Below are positions 25,146 to 33,765 of a stretch of 59,714 bases of DNA, in pieces. The notes beneath the pieces were generated by a model that was not told the DNA's origin, ran no database searches, and saw nothing but the letters and a program-made list of their open reading frames with translations. How positions within the stretch are numbered: position 1 is the first letter of the stretch; every line of letters begins with the position of its first letter. Origin of the DNA: Prevotellaceae bacterium (lineage in GTDB: Bacteria > Bacteroidota > Bacteroidia > Bacteroidales > Paludibacteraceae); NCBI GenBank assembly GCA_031271465.1, contig JAISVR010000046.1, positions 1-59,714 of the forward strand, read 5' to 3'. The position numbers and the translations under genes are program-made.

Positions 25146-26345
25146 ATGAACTTTAAAATCGTTACAACTGTCATTTGTTTTTGCTGCTTTTCATCGATAT
25201 CGGCTGCCGAATTGATTGACAGTGTTGTTTTAACTAACGAAGCTCGTCGTTTTGTGGGCATCAGCCTGAACAGCGGTAAGATTTTGAAAACAAATGATTT
25301 TATAAAAAAAGCCGATACCGAAGTAGACTTTTCATCGTTGTCGGTGAAATATGGTTACCGTTTCCCACGCCACAGTCGTTTCGACCGATTGTTTGGAATG
25401 CCGTATTTAGGACTGGGAGTAAATGTTGCTTTGCTCGGCGAGCACGACAGGTTGGGAGTTCCGTTCACGGTTTTCCTGTTTCAGGGAGCAAAACTGTTTG
25501 GCATCACAGAACGGCTGTGGGTAAACTACGAGTGGAATCTTGGCTTATCGTTCAACTGGAAATGCTACGATCCGTTTGTAAATCCCGACAACATTGCCAT
25601 TGGGTCGCCTGCCAATGTATATGTCGGATTTATGCCTCATTTACATTGGGTTGCAAGCGAAAATTTCGACTTGAAATTAGGTTTCGGCATGGAACATTTT
25701 TCCAATGGAGCAATGAGATATCCCAACAGGGGCTTGAATTTATGGGCTCCTTTTGTAGAGGCAAATTATGTATTCGGCAAAGCCAAATCCTTGAAACAGC
25801 CGCTAAACCTGCACCCGAAAACCGAGCGCCGACTGCGGGTGGATTACGATTTGATATTCACGCTGTCGTCGCGACAAGTGGAGTTTTCTACGAAAGGCAC
25901 GCAACTTCCCTCAAGCTATGTCGACCACGATTTTCGTGTGCTTGGTTTGTCGTTTGCGCCGCTTATCGTGCCCAACGAACGCATCAAATACGGCATCAGT
26001 ATCGATGGCGTGTACGACGAAAGCAGTTGTGCCACTGCCACACGCGAATACAATCCTGCCGATGGAGGTTATCACGACCGCGTTGTGCTTGGACGATTTG
26101 CCGACCGATGGTCGCTTGGAACTTCCATCAAGGGCAAAATAGCAATGCCTTATTACAGTATTTTTGCCAATTTCGGTTATAACTGGTTCAGCGGTAACGA
26201 CAAAGACCACCGAATTTACCAAATTATTGGTATAGAACTGCCTTTCACGCCGCAATTGTTTGGCACCTTTGGCATTCGTTCAACACATTTTAGCAAGGCT
26301 TCTTTTTTTTATTGGAGTTTGGGATATTGTTTCGGAGGAAAATAA
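25146..26345 (+). CDS. Acyloxyacyl hydrolase / PagL-like lipid A 3-O-deacylase
   Basis: 399 residues with signal peptide 'TTVICFCCFSSISA'. The first 210 residues form a barrel typical of PagL, with the catalytic pattern 'EHFSNGAM' (His184, Ser186) and a Glu at 205 in 'FVEANYVFG'. PagL removes the 3-O acyl chain of lipid A in the outer membrane. Odd: classical PagL is about 150-170 residues. Here an extra 190-residue C-terminal half ('RVDYDLIFTLSSRQVEFSTKG' onward) also looks like barrel strands. Bacteroidota proteins of this length carry the same annotation. Substrate is not demonstrated. Confidence 0.78.
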   Translation: MNFKIVTTVICFCCFSSISAAELIDSVVLTNEARRFVGISLNSGKILKTNDFIKKADTEVDFSSLSVKYGYRFPRHSRFDRLFGMPYLGLGVNVALLGEHDRLGVPFTVFLFQGAKLFGITERLWVNYEWNLGLSFNWKCYDPFVNPDNIAIGSPANVYVGFMPHLHWVASENFDLKLGFGMEHFSNGAMRYPNRGLNLWAPFVEANYVFGKAKSLKQPLNLHPKTERRLRVDYDLIFTLSSRQVEFSTKGTQLPSSYVDHDFRVLGLSFAPLIVPNERIKYGISIDGVYDESSCATATREYNPADGGYHDRVVLGRFADRWSLGTSIKGKIAMPYYSIFANFGYNWFSGNDKDHRIYQIIGIELPFTPQLFGTFGIRSTHFSKASFFYWSLGYCFGGK

Positions 26346-26424
26346 ATAGATTCGACTAACGGTGAAAGCATAAAATCTCAGTGTTAATTTTACATAAAAG
26401 AATATATATAGGTTTTCTTTGTTG

Positions 26425-26432
26425 TATCTTTG
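26425..26432 (+). promoter_or_regulatory. -7 element of the small exported protein gene
   Basis: TATCTTTG lies 20 bp before the ATG at 26453. It rules out the longer upstream reading of this gene from 26381. Confidence 0.6.
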
Positions 26433-26452
26433 TCGCAGTTTTTGTATATATG

Positions 26453-26827
26453 ATGAATCGTTGGCTTAAAATATTATTGCTTTTCATATCGTTTGCCGGT
26501 ATCACTTCAAATGTGAGTGCAGGCGAATGGTCTGTGCCCGAAAACAACAATCACGCCTACGAAATCGTAACACAAACTACACACGACATTTCCGATTCCG
26601 ATTCTACATTACCCCATGCTTTTGCAGCAGTAGAATTAAGTCAAAGAGAGGTATCATTTTCATGCTCCAAAAAAAGAGAAAACTCTTCGATATATTTTTC
26701 GTTTTACGAGAAAAAATATTCTTCCGCATTTACTTACACGGAATGCTCTTCGCAGTCTGCAAACAGTAATTTTCCTGTTAAAACCGTAGCTTACTATATA
26801 TTTGAGCTGCGCAAAATTACCATTTAA
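26453..26827 (+). CDS. Small exported protein, unknown function
   Basis: 124 residues starting 'MNRWLKILLLFISFAG' with a signal peptide ending at 'NVSAG'. The mature part is Ser/Thr-rich with two Cys ('SCSKK', 'ECSSQ') and no recognised domain. The start at 26450 or 26453 is chosen because a -7 promoter element lies just before; upstream in-frame codons are inside the promoter. It stands alone between the PagL-like gene and the hdr operon. Confidence 0.55.
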   Translation: MNRWLKILLLFISFAGITSNVSAGEWSVPENNNHAYEIVTQTTHDISDSDSTLPHAFAAVELSQREVSFSCSKKRENSSIYFSFYEKKYSSAFTYTECSSQSANSNFPVKTVAYYIFELRKITI

Positions 26828-26966
26828 TCTCCCTCACTTTACAAAAAGTTACGACAAATTTTATGTGTTTAAACATAAAATAAATTTGTTTTTTTAACAT
26901 CTTTGCATGTTTTATTACTCGTAATATTTAAATAATTATTTTTTCAATTTAATTTTAAGAAAAAAT

Positions 26967-27533
26967 ATGAACAATCATCTTCATCACGAAGAACGCGGAC
27001 TCGCTGCCGATGTAAAACAAACAACCTCTGTTGCTGCCGAAAAATGCTATCAGTGCGGCAAATGTTCTGCCGGTTGTCCTGTGGCAAGCGAAATGGATTT
27101 ACCGCCAAGTTTGGTTATGCGCATGTTGCAAACCAATCGCCCCGAAAACGATGAAAAACTGCTTCGCTCGAAAACAATTTGGCTTTGCCTGTCGTGTGAA
27201 ATGTGCATTTCGCGTTGTCCGATGTCCATTGACATTCCGAAAGTTATGGATTTCCTGCGCCGGCGTTCGCGCGACGAAGGAAAAGTTACCGATCGTGCAA
27301 AAGACATCGTAGCTTTTCACGATTCCTTCCTGCTTTCGGTAGAAAAAACGGGCAAGCTTTACGAACTCGGGCTTATTGCCGCTTACAAAATGAAAACACT
27401 TCATCTCATGCAAGATGTAACGGTAGCTCCGGAAATGATACAGAAAGGCAAATTGCATTTTATCCCCGAAATGGTGAAAAACCGCAAGAATATTGCCCAA
27501 ATTTTCAAAAAAACAATCAAAGCTAAGAACTAA
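26967..27533 (+). CDS. hdrC: Heterodisulfide reductase-like subunit C
   Basis: 188 residues. Two ferredoxin-type [4Fe-4S] motifs are complete: Cys27, 30, 33, 37 ('CYQCGKCSAGCP') and Cys74, 77, 80, 84 ('CLSCEMCISRCP'). HdrC wires electrons from HdrA to the HdrB active site. First gene of a seven-gene operon hdrC-hdrB-hdrA-flxD-flxC-flxB-flxA. A promoter is not clear: 'catctttg' at 26898-26905 is one mismatch from TAnnTTTG, and a palindrome tgtttaaaca at 26866-26875 could be an operator. Confidence 0.93.
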   Translation: MNNHLHHEERGLAADVKQTTSVAAEKCYQCGKCSAGCPVASEMDLPPSLVMRMLQTNRPENDEKLLRSKTIWLCLSCEMCISRCPMSIDIPKVMDFLRRRSRDEGKVTDRAKDIVAFHDSFLLSVEKTGKLYELGLIAAYKMKTLHLMQDVTVAPEMIQKGKLHFIPEMVKNRKNIAQIFKKTIKAKN

Positions 27534-27559
27534 TAGCAAACTTGAAATCTGGAATAATT

Positions 27560-28405
27560 ATGATAAAAATAGGATTTTATCCCGGTTGCTCGCTCACAGG
27601 ATCTTCGCGCGAATATGCCGAATCGGTAATTGCTCTTTGCGAGGCTTTCAACATTGAGTTGAAGCAAATTCCCGACTGGAATTGCTGCGGAGCTACGGCA
27701 GCACACAATTTGGACAAGGAACTTTCGCTTGCGTTGCCCGCGCGCATTCTCGCCCTTGCCGAGCAAAACGGCATGACGGAAATCGTGGTGCCTTGCGCGG
27801 CTTGCTACAATCGTTTGAGTGTAACTGAACATACGCTCAACGCCGATGAACAGCTTCGTGCGCGTATTTCAGAAATAATCGAGATGCCTTACGAGGGAAC
27901 GGTTAAAATTTTGAATGTAATACAAATGCTACAAAAATATGTGGTAAATGAATTGGCAAATAAGATTGTTGCGCCGTTCGACCACAAAGTGGCTTGCTAC
28001 TATGGCTGCCTGTTGGTGCGTCCACACGAAATTTTACAGTTCGATCGTGTAGAAGACCCGCAAACGATAGACGAAATGCTGAAACTTGTCGGCGCACAGC
28101 CGGTTGATTGGGCATTTAAAACCGAATGTTGTGGAGCGGGGTTTTCGGTGTCGCAACCCGACATTGTGGGAAAACTTTCGGGCAAAATCGTAAAAGATGC
28201 TGTCGACCGTGGCGCGGAAGCTATGGTGGTTGCCTGTCCGATGTGCCATGCCAACCTTGATATGCGTCGACCCGCAATCAACTCGTATTTGAAGACTACG
28301 ATTGATATTCCTGTGCTGTATGTTACTCAGGTGCTGGGATTGGCGTTGGGTATCAGCCGTGAAAAACTTGGACTTCAGCGTCATTTTGTACCGGTAAAAT
28401 TTTAA
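27560..28405 (+). CDS. hdrB: Heterodisulfide reductase-like subunit B
   Basis: 281 residues from the ATG at 27560; an upstream TTG at 27542 is less likely. It contains two CCG domains. The first is complete: Cys10, Cys42-Cys43, Cys79 and Cys82, i.e. C-x31-CC-x35-CxxC. The second has 'CYYGCLLVRP', 'ECCGAGF' and 'CPMCHANL'. In methanogen HdrB such cysteines hold two non-cubane [4Fe-4S] clusters that reduce a disulfide. The real disulfide substrate here is unknown: no CoM/CoB pathway is expected in Bacteroidota, and no dsrC gene is in the window. Confidence 0.92.
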   Translation: MIKIGFYPGCSLTGSSREYAESVIALCEAFNIELKQIPDWNCCGATAAHNLDKELSLALPARILALAEQNGMTEIVVPCAACYNRLSVTEHTLNADEQLRARISEIIEMPYEGTVKILNVIQMLQKYVVNELANKIVAPFDHKVACYYGCLLVRPHEILQFDRVEDPQTIDEMLKLVGAQPVDWAFKTECCGAGFSVSQPDIVGKLSGKIVKDAVDRGAEAMVVACPMCHANLDMRRPAINSYLKTTIDIPVLYVTQVLGLALGISREKLGLQRHFVPVKF

Positions 28406-28475
28406 ATTAGATAATCAAATTTTCCGATAGTTGGAAAATCTGAAAATCAAGAAATCTAAAAATCTAAAAAAAGAT

Positions 28476-30476
28476 ATGTCAAGAATAGGTGTATTTGTTT
28501 GTCACTGTGGCGAAAATATTTCTGCTACGGTGGATGTGGAAAAAGTTGCGCAGGCAGCCGCAGGTTTCGACGATGTAGTGCACAGCGTAGATTATAAATA
28601 TATGTGTTCCGACCCGGGTCAAACACTTATAAAACAGGCAATTAAAGAACACAATCTCACGGGAGTTGTGGTGGCTGCCTGTTCGCCGAGAATGCATGAG
28701 CCAACTTTTCGTAAAGCTTGTGCTGAGGCGGGATTAAACGGTTACATGTGCGAAATGACCAACCTGCGCGAACACTGCTCATGGGTACATGACCGCACGG
28801 AAGAAACCACCGAAAAAGCGATTGACCTCGTGCGAATGTTGGTAGAAAAGGTAAAGAACAATAAACCGCTCGAGCCAATACTTGTGCCGATAACTAAAAC
28901 TGCGTTAGTGATTGGCGGTGGTATTGCGGGTATTCAAACTTCGCTCGACATTGCCAATTGCGGGCACAAAGTAATTTTAGTAGAAAAAGAACCTTCTATC
29001 GGCGGACACATGTCGCAGCTTTCGGAAACCTTCCCCACGCTCGACTGTTCGCAATGTATTCTCACTCCGCGCATGGTAGAAGTGGCGCAACATCCTAACA
29101 TCGAACTGATTACTTATGCCGAACTGGATTCGCTCGAAGGATATATCGGCAATTTCAAAGCTAAAATTCGCAAAAAAGCCAAAAGTGTTGATCATAGCGT
29201 GTGTACCGGCTGCGGTGATTGTTGGGGAAAATGTCCTTCGAAAAAAATCCCCAGCGAATTCAATGCCGGTCTTGGCAGTCGCACTGCTATTTATGTGCCT
29301 TTTCCTCAGGCAGTCCCAAACAAACCTGTTATCGACAAATCGAATTGCAATTATTATCAAAAAGGAAAATGCAAGATTTGCGAAAAATTCTGTAAGCCGG
29401 GTGCAATCCGTTTCGACCAGGAAGATGAAATCGTGGAAGCCGAAGTGGGTGCCGTAGTGGTAACTACCGGTTTCGATGTAGTAAAACCCGAATTTTTCCC
29501 CGAATACGGCTACGGAAAATACAAAGATGTGATTACCGGATTGCAGTTTGAGCGATTGGCATCGGCATCGGGACCAACACTGGGTGAAATTCGTCGTCCA
29601 AGCGACGAAAAAGTACCTGAAAAAGTGGTGTTCATCGCTTGTGCAGGATCGCGTGACCCTGCTAAGGGTATTAATTATTGCTCGAAAATTTGCTGTATGT
29701 ACACCGCCAAACATGCGATGTTGTATCAACATAAAGTTCATACGGGAAAATCTTTCGTGTTTTATATGGACATCAGAGCCGCGGGTAAAAACTATGACGA
29801 ATTTGTGCGTCGCGCCATTGAGGAAGACAAAGTAAACTACATTCGCGGGCGTGTATCTACCGTTTACGAAAAAGATGGAAAACTCATTGTTAAAGGTGCC
29901 GACACGCTGATGAACGGCGAGCCGATTGAAATTGAAGCCGACATGGTTGTGCTTGCATCGGCGGGAATCAGCAATCCGGGCTCGGAAGAGTTGGCACAAA
30001 AGCTCCATGTATCGTACGACCGCTACAAATTTTTTGCCGAAGCGCACCCCAAACTCAAACCTGTAGAAACCAACACTGCAGGGATTTTCCTTGCCGGAGC
30101 TTGTCAGGCTCCGAAAGACATTCCCGAAACAGTGGGTATGGCATCAGGGGCGGCATCGAAAGTCGCTGCTTTGTTTTCGCAACCCGAACTGAAACGCGAA
30201 CCGCTCATTGCGGTGGTAAATCGCCAAATGCCACCCGTGTTTTCATCGTGTGTGGGTTGTTTTCTTTGCGAAACAGCTTGTCCCTACAACGCCATCGGGC
30301 GCGAAGAAATCAAAGACCGCAACGGTAATGTGATAAAAACTCTTGCCCGCGTAAACGAGGGGCTGTGTCAAGGTTGTGGTACCTGTGTGGCATTTTGTCG
30401 CACAAAATCGATTGACATTCAAGGATTTTCAAACGAACAAATGTATTCGGAAGTAATGGCATTGTTGAACGATTAA
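28476..30476 (+). CDS. hdrA: Heterodisulfide reductase-like subunit A (flavin-based bifurcation core)
   Basis: 666 residues from the ATG at 28476, the start that gives the canonical 'MSRIGVFVCHCGENIS'. The longer TTG start is rejected because its extension is Lys-rich and unlike the family. In order: N-terminal Cys-containing domain, thioredoxin-reductase-like FAD domain with 'IGGGIAGIQ' at about 146-154, the conserved 'LDCSQCILTPRM', an inserted ferredoxin domain with 'CTGCGDCWGKCP' at 243-254, and C-terminal clusters 'CVGCFLCETACP' and 'CQGCGTCVAFC'. The FAD splits electron pairs between ferredoxin and HdrB. Confidence 0.94.
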   Translation: MSRIGVFVCHCGENISATVDVEKVAQAAAGFDDVVHSVDYKYMCSDPGQTLIKQAIKEHNLTGVVVAACSPRMHEPTFRKACAEAGLNGYMCEMTNLREHCSWVHDRTEETTEKAIDLVRMLVEKVKNNKPLEPILVPITKTALVIGGGIAGIQTSLDIANCGHKVILVEKEPSIGGHMSQLSETFPTLDCSQCILTPRMVEVAQHPNIELITYAELDSLEGYIGNFKAKIRKKAKSVDHSVCTGCGDCWGKCPSKKIPSEFNAGLGSRTAIYVPFPQAVPNKPVIDKSNCNYYQKGKCKICEKFCKPGAIRFDQEDEIVEAEVGAVVVTTGFDVVKPEFFPEYGYGKYKDVITGLQFERLASASGPTLGEIRRPSDEKVPEKVVFIACAGSRDPAKGINYCSKICCMYTAKHAMLYQHKVHTGKSFVFYMDIRAAGKNYDEFVRRAIEEDKVNYIRGRVSTVYEKDGKLIVKGADTLMNGEPIEIEADMVVLASAGISNPGSEELAQKLHVSYDRYKFFAEAHPKLKPVETNTAGIFLAGACQAPKDIPETVGMASGAASKVAALFSQPELKREPLIAVVNRQMPPVFSSCVGCFLCETACPYNAIGREEIKDRNGNVIKTLARVNEGLCQGCGTCVAFCRTKSIDIQGFSNEQMYSEVMALLND

Positions 30477-30521
30477 AATATATTTTGTTATCTAATTTGT
30501 AAATTACAATAACACAATAAA

Positions 30522-30971
30522 ATGAACGAATTTGAACCAAAAATTGTAGCTTTTGTGTGCAACTGGTGTACCTACGCCGGAGCTGACCTTACGGGTACGA
30601 GTCGTATAAAATATGCTACGAATGTAAAAATCGTGCGCTTCCCCTGCACGGGACGCATTGATTTTATGCTGCTGCTCAAAGCTTTTTCCGAAGGGGCAGA
30701 TGGTATTATTATTTCGGGTTGCCATCCAAACGATTGCCACTATACTTCGGGCAATTTTCATGCGCGTCGCCGCTGGGTGATGTTCCGCAGTTTGCTCGAT
30801 TTTATGGGTATCGATGTACGCCGCATTCAATTTTCGTGGGTGTCGGCAGCCGAAGGTGCTAAGTGGGCGGAAATTGTGAACTCGACGGTAGAAACCGTGC
30901 GTGAACTCGGACCTTACAGCGATTATCAAAAGGTAGCCGATTTTTTAAAAACGGAGGTGGAAAATGGATAA
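30522..30971 (+). CDS. flxD: MvhD/FlxD-type [2Fe-2S] electron transfer subunit
   Basis: 149 residues. MvhD-family pattern with Cys13, Cys16 ('CNWCTYAGADLTG'), Cys42 ('FPCTGR'), Cys67 and Cys72 ('GCHPNDCHY'). MvhD passes electrons into HdrA from a hydrogenase, formate dehydrogenase or NADH module. Here the module is the Flx set encoded downstream. It overlaps flxC by 8 bp. Confidence 0.92.
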   Translation: MNEFEPKIVAFVCNWCTYAGADLTGTSRIKYATNVKIVRFPCTGRIDFMLLLKAFSEGADGIIISGCHPNDCHYTSGNFHARRRWVMFRSLLDFMGIDVRRIQFSWVSAAEGAKWAEIVNSTVETVRELGPYSDYQKVADFLKTEVENG

Positions 30972-31764
30972 TGTAAAAAAACGAGCTGCCGAGCTGCTGA
31001 AATCGGAGGCAGTAAAAGTGGTAATAGGCTATACTATGGGGACAAATGGTAAACCCCGAGCGGCATTTATCCAAAACGCTGAGGATGTTGACAGCCTGAT
31101 TTTCAATGCGCAATGCGTGCAAAATCTTGCCGTTTATCTCAGCAAAGCCGAAATAAAACAATTGGGAAAACCTGCCATTGTAGCACCACTTAATGTATTG
31201 CGTGCCATTATTCAGTTGGCTTCGGAAATGCAGATACAGGAAAACGAACTGATTGTACTTGGCGTTTCGCCCGACGGTGAATTGATTGATTTCCAAAATT
31301 TTTCGGCTATTGAAAAATATCTCGAAGATTTCAACATGGAAGTCGACGCGAAGGAAAAAGAAACGCTGGAAAAAATTTCGTCGATGTCGCTCGAAGAACG
31401 CTGGAAGTTTTGGAACGAAGAACTCGCCGAGTGTTTCAAATGCTATGCTTGCCGTGCTGCTTGTCCGATGTGCTACTGCCATAAGTGCGCGGTGGAACAG
31501 AACAAACCGCAATGGATACCCGTTGCGGCACACCGGCTTGGAAATCTGGAATGGCACATCATGCGCGCCATGCACCTTGCAGGTCGTTGCGTAAATTGTG
31601 ATGCCTGCCATGAAGCTTGCCCGAAAGGCATTAACCTGAATTTCCTTACAAAATTGATGCTCAACGATGCGCAGGAAGAATTCGGATATACAGGAGTAAC
31701 GCTCAAAGAAGGCAATCTGCTTTCAACCTTTAAAACCAACGACCAAGAAAATTTTATACAATAA
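30964..31764 (+). CDS. flxC: FlxC-type iron-sulfur protein
   Basis: 266 residues. A helical N-terminal half without clusters is followed by a Cys-rich region with Cys157, 160, 163, 167 plus Cys170, 172, 175 ('CYACRAACPMCYCHKC') and Cys209, 212, 215, 219 ('CVNCDACHEACP'). This matches the ferredoxin-like subunit between the NADH module and HdrA in FlxABCD-HdrABC. A strong ribosome-binding site (ggaggtgg, 30954-30961) lies inside the end of flxD. Confidence 0.88.
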   Translation: MDNVKKRAAELLKSEAVKVVIGYTMGTNGKPRAAFIQNAEDVDSLIFNAQCVQNLAVYLSKAEIKQLGKPAIVAPLNVLRAIIQLASEMQIQENELIVLGVSPDGELIDFQNFSAIEKYLEDFNMEVDAKEKETLEKISSMSLEERWKFWNEELAECFKCYACRAACPMCYCHKCAVEQNKPQWIPVAAHRLGNLEWHIMRAMHLAGRCVNCDACHEACPKGINLNFLTKLMLNDAQEEFGYTGVTLKEGNLLSTFKTNDQENFIQ

Positions 31765-31771
31765 ATACGCC

Positions 31772-32788
31772 ATGACTATTGAAAAATATCTTGTAAAAAA
31801 AGCTTCGCTCTCCACGCTTTTTGATAAAATAAAAGCAAGTGGAAAAACGATAAAAGCCCCTGTGAAAAAACGGCATACCACCGATTTTGCTGCGGTTGGC
31901 TCGCTTGATGAAACTACGGACGACTACATAACAACTGCGCAATCGGCAAAATCGGCAGTGTTTCCGCGTGTGGAAAAACTGTTTGGTTATGTAAAAAGTA
32001 AAAACGGTGTAGAACTCGTCGATTACGACCTAAGTACGATACCCGAAACGGTGCTCTGGGGCGTGCGTCCTTGCGATGCCGCAGGTTTCGACCCCCTCAA
32101 CGCCATTTTCAACTGGGACATCAATGATGTGATTTTCAGCACCCGCCTTGCGCGAACTACTATCGTCGGTTTCGCTTGTGCAAAAGCCGATTCGAGTTGT
32201 TTTTGCACCTCCGTTGGCGGTAATCCGGGCAGTACGGCGGGTAGCGATTTGTTGTTTACCAAGTTGAGTAACGGCGATTATTTGGCAGAAATTATCACCG
32301 AAAAAGGGAAGGCAATTCAAGCTCTTGCGCCCGAACTGTTTGAAGCTGCTCCTTCGGAAGAAAAAGAACAGAATTTGGCAACAGTAGAACAGAAATTCAC
32401 TCGAGAAGAAATCAAGGCAAAAGCCGAACAATATTTCGAAAGCGATGTATGGAAAGAGCAAGCACAACGCTGTATTTCGTGCGGTACTTGTGCATTTGTG
32501 TGCCCCACTTGTGCCTGTTTCGATATTCAAGACGAAGGGCACGGTAAGCATGGACAACGCATTCGTATTTGGGATTCGTGTGGATTTTCGCTTTTCACAC
32601 AACATACCTCGGGGCACAATCCGCGCGAAACGCAGGGTCGCCGCTGGCGGCAGCGTGTGATGCACAAATTCTCGTATATGCCCGACCGACAAAGCGTTTA
32701 CGGTTGTGTAGGTTGTGGTAGATGCTCGCGAGCTTGCCCTGCCGATATGAATTTGTTGGAACATCTGCAACAAATAGTAAAATTATAA
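31772..32788 (+). CDS. flxB: FlxB-type 4Fe-4S dicluster protein
   Basis: 338 residues. The N-terminal domain has 'GVRPCDAAGFDPLN' and 'CFCTSVGGNPG', landmarks shared with sulfhydrogenase beta (HydB/HyhB) and AsrA subunits. The C-terminal part has two cluster motifs, 'CISCGTCAFVCP' starting at Cys234 and 'CVGCGRCSRACP' near residue 315. It links FlxA to FlxC. Seven bp after flxC. Confidence 0.9.
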   Translation: MTIEKYLVKKASLSTLFDKIKASGKTIKAPVKKRHTTDFAAVGSLDETTDDYITTAQSAKSAVFPRVEKLFGYVKSKNGVELVDYDLSTIPETVLWGVRPCDAAGFDPLNAIFNWDINDVIFSTRLARTTIVGFACAKADSSCFCTSVGGNPGSTAGSDLLFTKLSNGDYLAEIITEKGKAIQALAPELFEAAPSEEKEQNLATVEQKFTREEIKAKAEQYFESDVWKEQAQRCISCGTCAFVCPTCACFDIQDEGHGKHGQRIRIWDSCGFSLFTQHTSGHNPRETQGRRWRQRVMHKFSYMPDRQSVYGCVGCGRCSRACPADMNLLEHLQQIVKL

Positions 32789-32807
32789 TTGACTGACAAA
32801 TAAAGTT

Positions 32808-33656
32808 ATGGAAGAAAAAAATATATATAAGCCTTACCTGATGCGTATCGAGAAAATTACGCAAGAGGCTCCGGGAGTAAAAACATTTCGTTTGAAATTT
32901 GACGACGACGAAGAAGGTAAAAACTTCTCGTTCCGTGCCGGACAGTTTGCCGAATATTCGGTTATTGGCGAGGGTGAATCTACTTTCTGCATAGCATCTT
33001 CGCCTACTCGTTTCGAAAAAGAGCAGTATGTGGAATGCACTTTTCGCGAGGTAGGACGAGTAACTTCTGCTCTTGCGCAGTGTGAAGAAGGCGATGTAAT
33101 CGGGTTTCGTGCACCATACGGTAACACTTTTCCGCTCGAGGCATGGAAGGGCAAAAATATTCTGTTTATCGCGGGCGGTATTGCCTTGCCGCCGATGCGT
33201 TGCGTAATTTGGAATGTGCTCGATAAACGCGACGATTTCAAAGATGTAAACATTTTATATGGCGCGAAATCGGTTGCCGACTTAGTGTATAAACACGAAC
33301 TTGCAGAGTGGGACGAACGCCCCGATGTGAAGCTCGTTACCACCGTTGACCCGGGCGGACAAACGCCCGATTGGAAAGGCGAAGTGGGTTTTGTGCCTGC
33401 CGTGCTTGAAAAGATGGCTCCTTCGAGTGAAAATGCTGTTGCAGTGGTGTGCGGTCCGCCGGTAATGATAAAATTTACGCTGCCCGTGCTCGAAAAACTT
33501 GGCTTTACGCCCGAAAACATTTATACTACGCTCGAAAATCGGATGAAATGCGGTTTTGGCAAGTGCGGACGATGCAATTGCGGTAAAATGTTTGTGTGTA
33601 AGGACGGACCGGTATTTTCGTTCAGTCAATTAAAAGATTTACCCGACGAATACTAA
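32808..33656 (+). CDS. flxA: FlxA-type NADH dehydrogenase subunit (FAD/NAD-binding)
   Basis: 282 residues of the ferredoxin-NADP reductase-like family close to HydG/AsrB. FAD domain with 'FRAGQFAEYSV', NAD domain with 'IAGGIALPPMRCVIW' and 'VVCGPPVMIKFT', and C-terminal [2Fe-2S] motif 'CGFGKCGRCNCGK...VCKDGPVF'. It oxidises NADH (or reduces NAD+ in reverse) and so supplies the electron pair that HdrA bifurcates. Last gene of the operon; no terminator is obvious before tamB. Confidence 0.92.
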   Translation: MEEKNIYKPYLMRIEKITQEAPGVKTFRLKFDDDEEGKNFSFRAGQFAEYSVIGEGESTFCIASSPTRFEKEQYVECTFREVGRVTSALAQCEEGDVIGFRAPYGNTFPLEAWKGKNILFIAGGIALPPMRCVIWNVLDKRDDFKDVNILYGAKSVADLVYKHELAEWDERPDVKLVTTVDPGGQTPDWKGEVGFVPAVLEKMAPSSENAVAVVCGPPVMIKFTLPVLEKLGFTPENIYTTLENRMKCGFGKCGRCNCGKMFVCKDGPVFSFSQLKDLPDEY

Positions 33657-33734
33657 CCAATTTGCCTGAATTTCGGGAATGCGATTGTGTATTTGAGTGC
33701 TTAAAGCGCACTTTTATTTTGTTGGAAAAAATTT

Positions 33735-33742
33735 TATCTTTG
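33735..33742 (+). promoter_or_regulatory. -7 element of tamB, half of a 20-bp perfect palindrome
   Basis: TATCTTTG lies 23 bp before the tamB ATG. It is fused back to back with its own reverse complement, so 33733-33752 reads tttatctttg then caaagataaa, a perfect palindrome. The minus-strand copy would fire toward the hdr/flx operon end. Confidence 0.6.
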
Positions 33743-33765
33743 CAAAGATAAATCTCCGCAACTCA

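Noticed and set aside
28977-30047. A 356-codon open frame on the minus strand inside hdrA.
   Set aside because: It is fully antisense to a well-supported hdrA, has no ribosome-binding site or promoter element, and its translation looks like low-information shadow sequence.
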